Assembly: GCA_016182725.1 (NCBI GenBank)
Contig: JACPFZ010000006.1
Span: forward strand, 1-17,059
Direction: 5' to 3'
From: Candidatus Gottesmanbacteria bacterium
GTDB taxonomy: Bacteria; Patescibacteriota; Microgenomatia; UBA10105; UBA927
Length of the DNA: 17,059 nt
The notes under the pieces are model-generated. The model was not told where the DNA came from. It saw only the letters and a program-made list of their open reading frames with translations, and searched no databases. Positions 1 to 5,752 of the stretch are shown one piece after another; position 1 is the first letter of the stretch; the number at the start of each line of letters is the position of its first letter. A program made the position numbers and the translations under genes.

Positions 1-119
1 CGAGCGAGGCGAAACCAGGCGATATCGTATTGCTTTCTCCAGCTTGCGCATCATTTGACATGTTCAAGAATTACAAGGAACGCGGTGAACTTTTTCGATA
101 TGAAGTTTCTCATCTCTAA
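1..119 (+). CDS. murD: MurD, C-terminal end (partial at window edge)
   Basis: This is the last 38 codons of UDP-N-acetylmuramoyl-L-alanine:D-glutamate ligase, a cytoplasmic peptidoglycan-precursor enzyme. In frame 3 it reads KPGDIVLLSPACASFDMF, then KNYKERGELF, and ends with TAA at 117-119. The LLSPACASFDMF and F-x-x-RG-x-x-F elements are the hallmark of the MurD C-terminal domain. The 5' part lies outside the window. ftsW follows after a short gap, which is a standard dcw cluster order. Identification rests on a short but highly conserved stretch. Confidence 0.88.
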   Translation, partial: SEAKPGDIVLLSPACASFDMFKNYKERGELFRYEVSHL

Positions 120-150
120 GATTTTCTCACATCTGTTGCCGAAAGACGGG

Positions 151-1254
151 ATGGGCAAGCGCGTGACGAAAAAGAAACTCCGTCGCATCGATCGTTGGTT
201 TCTTTTGGTCACTATCATTCTTTCTTTGTTCGGTATTCTCATGGTATACGATTCGTCTGTGGCCATTGCCATCCGAGATTTCGGTACTCCTTATTATTTT
301 GTCCGGGAACAGTTGAAGTGGCTTATTTTAGGAGGTGTTGCCCTCTTTGTTTTTTCTCGCATTGATTACCATATTTGGAAAAAGTTTGCATTGCCCATGC
401 TTCTTGTCACGCTTCTTCTGCTTATGGCCGTTTTCGTTCCCGGTATAGGTATTCGTGCATTAGGAGCTCACCGTTGGCTCAATGTTGGGTTTTTTATTCT
501 CCAACCGGCGGAACTTTCGAAACTTGTATTAGTTATTTACCTTTCCGCATGGTTTTCTCGTGATGAAAAAGATAGATTTATGGCTTTTCTCCTTCTTGTA
601 GGTATGGTGTTAGGATTAGTTATTTTAGAACCGGACCTAGGTACGGCCATTGTTATTCTTTCTATTGCATTGTTATTATATTTTCTTTCCGGAGCGCCAG
701 TTGTGCAGTTTCTGTTGCTTCTGCCCATCCTTTTCGTGGGAACTGTTGGAGTTGCCGTTATTGCGCCGTACCGATTTCGCAGGATCACTACTTTTTTTAA
801 TCCTGAAAGTGATCCGCTTGGAGCATCCTATCAAATCCGTCAAATTCTTTTGGCATTAGGTTCGGGAGGATGGTTAGGTGTCGGCATTGGCCAGTCTCGT
901 CAAAGGTACGAATATCTGCCAGAAGCAAATACCGACTCGATATTTGCAATCGTAGGAGAAGAAGTTGGATTCATTGGGGCTTTGGCGGTATTGGTTCTCT
1001 TTATATTTCTTATTTGGCGTGGATTTCGTATCGGCCGCGGTGCACCGGATGCGTTCGGGAGATTGTTAGCCCTTGGAATTTCTTCTTGGATTGGCATGCA
1101 AACTTTGATCAATCTCGCCGCTATGGTAGCACTCCTTCCTTTGACCGGTGTACCGTTGCCTCTCGTTTCGTACGGCGGTTCAAGCCTTATTATTCTCTTG
1201 AGTGCGTTAGGAATCGTATTAAATATTAGTAGGCACGAATCTCTATCCAGGTAG
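151..1254 (+). CDS. ftsW: FtsW, SEDS-family septal peptidoglycan polymerase
   Basis: Integral membrane glycosyltransferase that polymerises lipid II at the division septum with a partner class B PBP. From the chosen ATG it is 367 aa, the usual FtsW size, with about ten hydrophobic segments. SEDS motifs are seen: QPAELSKL, EPDLGTAIVI, YLPEANTDSIFAIVGEE and GVPLPLVSYGGSSL. Asp262 in the NTD element (codon at 934) matches the catalytic aspartate of the family. The frame is open upstream to 55, with another ATG at 100. I chose 151 because it gives a short basic cytoplasmic tail (MGKRVTKKKLRRIDRW) before the first membrane helix. The 100 start would overlap murD by 20 bp. The gene sits between murD and murG, which favours FtsW over RodA; the second SEDS copy at 8674 is the RodA candidate. 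Confidence 0.92.
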   Translation: MGKRVTKKKLRRIDRWFLLVTIILSLFGILMVYDSSVAIAIRDFGTPYYFVREQLKWLILGGVALFVFSRIDYHIWKKFALPMLLVTLLLLMAVFVPGIGIRALGAHRWLNVGFFILQPAELSKLVLVIYLSAWFSRDEKDRFMAFLLLVGMVLGLVILEPDLGTAIVILSIALLLYFLSGAPVVQFLLLLPILFVGTVGVAVIAPYRFRRITTFFNPESDPLGASYQIRQILLALGSGGWLGVGIGQSRQRYEYLPEANTDSIFAIVGEEVGFIGALAVLVLFIFLIWRGFRIGRGAPDAFGRLLALGISSWIGMQTLINLAAMVALLPLTGVPLPLVSYGGSSLIILLSALGIVLNISRHESLSR

Positions 1255-1382
1255 TAGAATTTCGACACGCTTTTTTGTTGTCCGGTTCACTAGTCTACCT
1301 TGGCCATAAAAAACATTTATGAAAGAAAGGATCCTGGAATTTTGACAGCGTAAAAGACAACAGTCGAAATTTCACTACCTGG
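1247..1382. repeat. 136-bp element with imperfect terminal inverted repeats (ftsW-murG gap)
   Basis: The gap between ftsW and murG is bounded by a 20-nt inverted repeat: 1247-1266 (CCAGGTAGTAGAATTTCGAC) against 1363-1382 (GTCGAAATTTCACTACCTGG), matching at 18 of 20 positions. A second 7-bp complementary pair lies just inside (TGTTGTC 1276-1282, GACAACA 1356-1362). TAT occurs on both outer edges (1244-1246, 1383-1385), as a short target duplication would. No ORF is inside. The left arm contains the ftsW stop codon and the right arm abuts the murG ATG. It could be a miniature transposable element or an RNA fold that buries the murG start. Confidence 0.6.
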
Positions 1383-1383
1383 T

Positions 1384-2466
1384 ATGAAAATTCTCATTAC
1401 CGGTGGTCACGTAACACCAGCAATTGCAGTTATTGAAGAAATACAAAAAAGATTCCCCGATTGGGAGATTGTGTTTGTCGGCAGAAAATATGCAATGGTT
1501 GGCGAGAAGGAAGTTTCCGCAGAGTACCGATTGATTTCAGATCTTGGGATTCGGTTTTTGTCGCTGACTACCGGTCGGAGTACTCCTGTTCGTTCTTTAT
1601 TAAAAATATCTTTTGGATTAGTACAGGCATTGTGGTATGTCTTTAAAGAAAAACCAGCGATTATTGTCTCTTTTGGAGGATATATCGCATTCCCCGTGGT
1701 TATCGCGGGCTGGATATTAGGCATTCCATCTCTTACCCATGAACAAACACGCATAGCGGGAGGGGCGAATCTTTGGATTGCAAAGATAGCAAAGAAAGTC
1801 TGCGTTAGTTACGCCGATACGGTTGATATGTTTCCTAAAGAAAAAACAGTATGTACAGGTTTGCCATTGCGACGAGATCTCTTTATTGTCCCCAAGAAGC
1901 CTCTTTTTACTCTTTCAGCACGATATCCCCTTGTCTATATTGCAGGTGGAGCAACCGGTTCAGAATCTATCAATAAATACATTTTTTCAATGCTTCCGGA
2001 GCTATTGACGAAATATACTCTTGTTCACCAAACTGGTTATTCATCATATTCAAATGCTCGCGGAAAATCACGTTTGTTGTCGAAAGATCAGTCATCGCGG
2101 TATCACATTTTCCCGTATATTTCCGTTTCCGATCTTTCCTGGATCTACCACTGCGCAAAGCTCTATATCGGAAGATCAGGGGGAAATACCGTTGGCGAGT
2201 TAGCTGCTCTCGGAAAAGTCGCAATTCTTATTCCTCTGCCGTGGTCCATAGGAGGCGAGCAAGAGAAAAACGCACAGTGGTTGGTTGAGGCTGGATCTGC
2301 AATCATTTTGCCTCAACGAGATTTACCTGATCAATTACTGAAAAAAATTGACGAGGTTCTGTCTCGATTTACGATCTACCATCAGCATGCTCAAGCATTT
2401 GCAAAAACCATACCCCGAAATGGAGCGCTTCGCATGTGTTCTGAAATACAGCATTTACTCTCATGA
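1384..2466 (+). CDS. murG: MurG, lipid II-forming N-acetylglucosaminyltransferase
   Basis: GT28-family enzyme that adds GlcNAc to lipid I at the inner face of the membrane, giving lipid II. It is 360 aa with two Rossmann-like halves. Visible motifs are TGGHVTPAIAV (residues 6-16), SFGGYIAFPVVIAG, HEQTRIAGGANLWIAK (from His119), YIAGGATGSESIN, GRSGGNTVGELAALG and GGEQEKNAQWLVEAGSA in the UDP-GlcNAc-binding half. The N-terminal glycine loop is shorter than the canonical GGTGGH form, reading LITGGH straight from the start. No Shine-Dalgarno site precedes the ATG, which directly follows the right arm of an inverted repeat. The stop overlaps the ftsQ start in an ATGA, so the two genes are probably translationally coupled. 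Confidence 0.9.
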   Translation: MKILITGGHVTPAIAVIEEIQKRFPDWEIVFVGRKYAMVGEKEVSAEYRLISDLGIRFLSLTTGRSTPVRSLLKISFGLVQALWYVFKEKPAIIVSFGGYIAFPVVIAGWILGIPSLTHEQTRIAGGANLWIAKIAKKVCVSYADTVDMFPKEKTVCTGLPLRRDLFIVPKKPLFTLSARYPLVYIAGGATGSESINKYIFSMLPELLTKYTLVHQTGYSSYSNARGKSRLLSKDQSSRYHIFPYISVSDLSWIYHCAKLYIGRSGGNTVGELAALGKVAILIPLPWSIGGEQEKNAQWLVEAGSAIILPQRDLPDQLLKKIDEVLSRFTIYHQHAQAFAKTIPRNGALRMCSEIQHLLS

Positions 2467-3152
2467 TCAGGGTTTATTTACGAAAGTTTGGAAAACGTAT
2501 CGTAACAGTTATTCTTATCATTGGACTCACGAGCGGCGTGGGTTTTGTGAGCATGACGTTTTTTACTCTTCAGGCAATAGAAGTAGAAGGATCAGGAATG
2601 CAGGTAGTGATTGATCAAAAAAAACTCACGAGGAACCTCCTTTTTTTCCCAACTGAAAAGCTGCGTACCGAGCTTCTCTCTCAAAATCCTCTTTTAGGAG
2701 ATGTCGTCATTCGAAAGAAGTTTCCTCATACGCTGGTGATTGCGGCAGTGCCACGTAGTCCCATTGCCCATTTACAAACGAAAGAAAGAAAGGTGGATAT
2801 TGACAAAGAGGGCATCGTTCTTCAAGAAAGTTCTCCAGATCATCCTCTCCCAACTCTTCTTTTCGATGTTGAACCTGTACGTACTGGTGAGAAAGTAAGG
2901 GATCCTCGCGTTTTTTCAGGTATCGCCATTCTTACTGCATTTGAGGGCATTTTCCCCATTGATGTGATATCATCTCTTGATAGTCAGTCTTTACAAGTAA
3001 AATCCGGTATATTACGCATATATGTTGTTCAACAAAGCGATATGAAAGCGGTGGCAACCACTTTACAAGTGTTACTGACTGGGTTTAGAATAAAGGGAAC
3101 ATTGCCTGCAGTCATGGATCTTCGTTTTTCTAAACCGGTTGTTACATTTTAA
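2463..3152 (+). CDS. ftsQ: FtsQ/DivIB-type cell division protein
   Basis: Bitopic division protein that links early and late divisome parts. It is 229 aa: a short basic cytoplasmic tail, one membrane segment at about residues 12-34, then a POTRA-like region beginning at FFTLQAIEVEG and a beta domain. Landmarks are the I-x-V-x-G entry to POTRA, the later stretch RKKFPHTLVIAAVPRSPIA (typical K-x-x-P-x-x-L-x-I-x-V-x-E/R-R-x-P-x-A) and the DKEGIVL turn. The start ATG overlaps the murG stop in ATGA. ftsA starts 4 bp after its TAA. Sequence conservation is low, as usual for this family, so the call leans on domain pattern and position. Confidence 0.8.
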   Translation: MIRVYLRKFGKRIVTVILIIGLTSGVGFVSMTFFTLQAIEVEGSGMQVVIDQKKLTRNLLFFPTEKLRTELLSQNPLLGDVVIRKKFPHTLVIAAVPRSPIAHLQTKERKVDIDKEGIVLQESSPDHPLPTLLFDVEPVRTGEKVRDPRVFSGIAILTAFEGIFPIDVISSLDSQSLQVKSGILRIYVVQQSDMKAVATTLQVLLTGFRIKGTLPAVMDLRFSKPVVTF

Positions 3153-3156
3153 AAAA

Positions 3157-4461
3157 ATGGCGCGCGATCATACTTTTTCCAGCATAGACATAGGAACTTC
3201 AAAAATAACCACGCTTATTGCAACTATTGGCGAGGATGGATATGCAAATGTCATAGGGGTAAGTACGGTTCCCAGTCGGGGCTTGCGGAAAAGCCAAGTG
3301 GTCAATATTGAGGAAGCAACGAGCGCAATATCACAGTCCTTGGAAGCGAGTGAGCGCATGGCAGGAACAAATATTTCGGAAGCTTTTGTTTCCGTGGGAG
3401 GAAATCACATCGCATCATTAAATTCTCATGGTGTGGTAGCGGTGGCAGAACCGGAAAAAGAAATTACCGCGGGTGATGTGAAACGGGTAGTGGAAGCAGC
3501 AAAAGCAGTTTCTCTTTCTTCATCACGAGAAATCATCCACGTTCTTCCACGAGGATATATTGTAGATGGACAAGAAGGAATTGTAGATCCCGTTGGCATG
3601 ACCGGCGTACGACTGGAAGTAGATACACATTTGGTGACTGGTGGATCAACAGCTATTCGAAACCTTCATAAGTGCGTAGAGGAACTTGGGGTGGAAGTAG
3701 CAGGCATGGTATTTAGTGGACTCGCTTCTGCCTACGCGAGTCTTTCTGATACAGAGAAAGAATTAGGAGTTGTGCTTATTGATATCGGCGGTGGGACCAC
3801 GGATGTGGCGATTTTTGTAGAAGGGGCACTTTCTCATTCTTCTGTCATTCCCATAGGCGCTATCAATATTACCAAGGACTTGGCCGCAGGACTGCGCGTG
3901 TCACTGGAGAGTGCGGAGAAAATTAAACTTCTTTTAGGGCAAACTCCCAAGGGCCCGGTACTACCGGAAGATGGCGAAGAACGAGTAACGAAAACAAATA
4001 AAGGAGGGGACGTAAGCGACGAGGTGGATGTGAGTGGCCTTGGGCTTTCCGAGGAAATACGAACAATTTCGCGTAAGACATTAGTGGAAGGAATTATTAA
4101 GCCTCGCCTTAATGAGATTTTTACCTTTGTGGGACTGGAGATTAAACGGAGTGGGTTTGGCGGCATAACACCGTCGGGTGTCGTACTTACCGGCGGAGGC
4201 GCAGAAACCGTTGGAGCGGTTGAGGCGGCGCGCCGGAATTTGGCTATGCCCGTGCACATAAGTATGCCTGCCAGGGTCAACGGACTTATTGATGAAATTA
4301 TGACGCCGGCATTTACGACAGGTGTTGGACTTCTCCTGTATGGTGCGCAAACTAAAAGTGGTGGGGGTGTGTTTGGCAGCGTTGGCAAGATGGGTCAAAA
4401 GATACCAGTGGTATCAGTTGCAGGAAAGGTCATTGATCTGGTAAAGTCATTCTTGCCCTAA
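3157..4461 (+). CDS. ftsA: FtsA, actin-like membrane anchor of FtsZ
   Basis: Actin-fold ATPase that tethers FtsZ filaments to the membrane. From ATG 3157 it is 434 aa. ATPase motifs are phosphate-1 SIDIGTSK (Asp11), phosphate-2 DIGGGTTD (from Asp209) and the adenosine motif LTGGGAE (from Thr345). The FtsA-specific 1C/SHS2 region lies near residues 85-165. The last residues, GKVIDLVKSFLP, form an amphipathic helix fit for membrane targeting. The frame extends to a TTG at 3139 inside ftsQ; I prefer the ATG because it sits 4 bp after the ftsQ stop. A charged loop rich in E, D, K and G near residues 270-300 looks like an insertion before the C-terminal actin lobe. Confidence 0.95.
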   Translation: MARDHTFSSIDIGTSKITTLIATIGEDGYANVIGVSTVPSRGLRKSQVVNIEEATSAISQSLEASERMAGTNISEAFVSVGGNHIASLNSHGVVAVAEPEKEITAGDVKRVVEAAKAVSLSSSREIIHVLPRGYIVDGQEGIVDPVGMTGVRLEVDTHLVTGGSTAIRNLHKCVEELGVEVAGMVFSGLASAYASLSDTEKELGVVLIDIGGGTTDVAIFVEGALSHSSVIPIGAINITKDLAAGLRVSLESAEKIKLLLGQTPKGPVLPEDGEERVTKTNKGGDVSDEVDVSGLGLSEEIRTISRKTLVEGIIKPRLNEIFTFVGLEIKRSGFGGITPSGVVLTGGGAETVGAVEAARRNLAMPVHISMPARVNGLIDEIMTPAFTTGVGLLLYGAQTKSGGGVFGSVGKMGQKIPVVSVAGKVIDLVKSFLP

Positions 4462-4506
4462 AAATTTCTGAAACACGAAGTGTTTGCTTCGCAAACCAGA
4501 AATTTT
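4461..4506 (+). repeat. Nested inverted repeat between ftsA and ftsZ
   Basis: A perfect 10-bp stem, AAAATTTCTG (4461-4470) with CAGAAATTTT (4497-4506), encloses two smaller hairpins. They are AAACAC-GAA-GTGTTT (4471-4485) and GTTTGC-TTC-GCAAAC (4482-4496). The two inner hairpins share four bases and cannot both form fully, so the element can adopt alternative folds. It begins on the last base of the ftsA stop and ends 52 bp before ftsZ. No T-run follows, so it is not a classical terminator. It may be an mRNA processing or attenuation element setting the FtsA:FtsZ ratio. Confidence 0.6.
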
Positions 4507-4558
4507 CAGGGTAAACCCGTAAGAACTCATTTCCTTCTGCCCTCAATAAATATAGTTT

Positions 4559-5713
4559 ATGCTTATTAAACCAGATATCGCTCGATTTGCCAAAATTAAA
4601 GTTGTTGGTGTAGGTGGGGGTGGTTGCAACGCCATTAACTCCATGATTAGCGTGAATCAAATTAATGGTGTAGATTTTATTGGCGTCAACACCGATGCGC
4701 AGGCGCTCCTTACCTCTCAAGCGGCGGTCAAAGTACAGATCGGAGAAAACTTAACGCGAGGTTTAGGTGCGGGAGGAAATCCGGATCTCGGGCGTCAGGC
4801 AGCCGAGGAGTCAAAAGAAAAACTCAAAGAATATCTTCGAGACGCGGACATGGTGTTTCTGACGTGCGGAGAAGGCGGGGGTACTGGTACCGGAGCAACC
4901 CCGGTGATTGCGGAGCTTGCAAAAGAGCTGGGAGCACTCACTGTTGCGGTGGTCACAAAACCATTTCACTTTGAAGGAACTCGCCGCATGGTTAATGCTG
5001 AAGAAGGCATTATGAACCTTAAAGATAAAGTCGATACGCTTATTGTCATTCCGAATCAGAGACTGCTGGACGTGATTGATAAAAAAATGACCCTCCTGGA
5101 AGCGTTCAGGGTTACTGATTCAGTACTTGGACAGGGGGTACAGGGAATTTCTGATCTTATTACGATGCCTGGGCTTATTAATGTGGATTTTGCCGATGTA
5201 CGTACTATCATGACGAATGCAGGTTCTTCACTCATGGGAATTGGTACGGGTGTTGGAGAAAATCGGGCCGCAACTGCGGCACGTACGGCCATTGCCTCTC
5301 CGCTTTTGGAAATTTCTATAGAAGGTGCACGGGGAATTCTCTTCAATATTACGGGCGGTCCGGATCTGACTATGTCAGAAGTGAATGAAGCTGCCGGACA
5401 GATTGCTTCCGTCGTTGATCCAGATGCGAACATTATTTTTGGCGCAACAATTTCAGAAAACTTGGTTGACCAGGTAAAAATTACCGTCATTGCCACCGGT
5501 TTTGATGAGACGAAAAAGAGATTACGTGAATTATCGAATCGTCCTTCTTACGGATCAACTGTTACTCAACAGCCAACATTTACCAAGCCCGTGACGACAT
5601 ACCTAGCGCCCAGTGTTCAGCCAAAACCTCAATCCGTGACACCAGTTGCCGATGACCTCCCGCCGGAAGAGGACGAATTTGACATTCCCGCCTTCTTGCG
5701 GCAGAAAAGCTAA
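4559..5713 (+). CDS. ftsZ: FtsZ, tubulin-like division GTPase
   Basis: Cytoplasmic GTPase that forms the Z ring. It is 384 aa. The nucleotide-binding region starts at GVGGGGCNAINSM. The tubulin signature GGGTGTG is at residues 106-112. The T7 synergy loop NVDFADV starts at Asn208, with Asp210 and Asp213 placed as in the catalytic loop. A proline- and threonine-rich linker (about residues 330-370) leads to the C-terminal peptide DEFDIPAFLRQ, which binds FtsA. The ATG at 4559 has no Shine-Dalgarno site. The gene lies 97 bp after ftsA, and the gap contains a structured inverted repeat. Confidence 0.98.
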   Translation: MLIKPDIARFAKIKVVGVGGGGCNAINSMISVNQINGVDFIGVNTDAQALLTSQAAVKVQIGENLTRGLGAGGNPDLGRQAAEESKEKLKEYLRDADMVFLTCGEGGGTGTGATPVIAELAKELGALTVAVVTKPFHFEGTRRMVNAEEGIMNLKDKVDTLIVIPNQRLLDVIDKKMTLLEAFRVTDSVLGQGVQGISDLITMPGLINVDFADVRTIMTNAGSSLMGIGTGVGENRAATAARTAIASPLLEISIEGARGILFNITGGPDLTMSEVNEAAGQIASVVDPDANIIFGATISENLVDQVKITVIATGFDETKKRLRELSNRPSYGSTVTQQPTFTKPVTTYLAPSVQPKPQSVTPVADDLPPEEDEFDIPAFLRQKS

Positions 5714-5716
5714 ATT

Positions 5717-5752
5717 TTGTCATTTTCAGCCTCTTTTTGCTATACTTCACCT
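5717..5752 (+). promoter_or_regulatory. Extended -10 promoter of ileS, predicted leaderless start
   Basis: TTGTCA (5717-5722) is separated by 18 bp from TATACT (5741-5746), which is preceded by TGC (5738-5740), forming an extended -10. Counting the usual seven bases from the -10 end places +1 at 5753, the A of the ileS ATG. There is no room for a Shine-Dalgarno site. The prediction is a leaderless mRNA independent of the upstream dcw transcript. It is a consensus match only, but the same layout recurs at rplU. Confidence 0.7.

Noticed and set aside
1342..1370. Promoter for murG (TTGACA at 1342-1347)
   Set aside because: The -35 is perfect, but the best -10 at 17-18 bp (CGAAAT or GAAATT) matches poorly and overlaps the inverted-repeat arm.
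3834..4388. 184-codon open frame on the - strand opposite ftsA
   Set aside because: Pro- and Ser-rich mirror of ftsA codons; no start context or motif.
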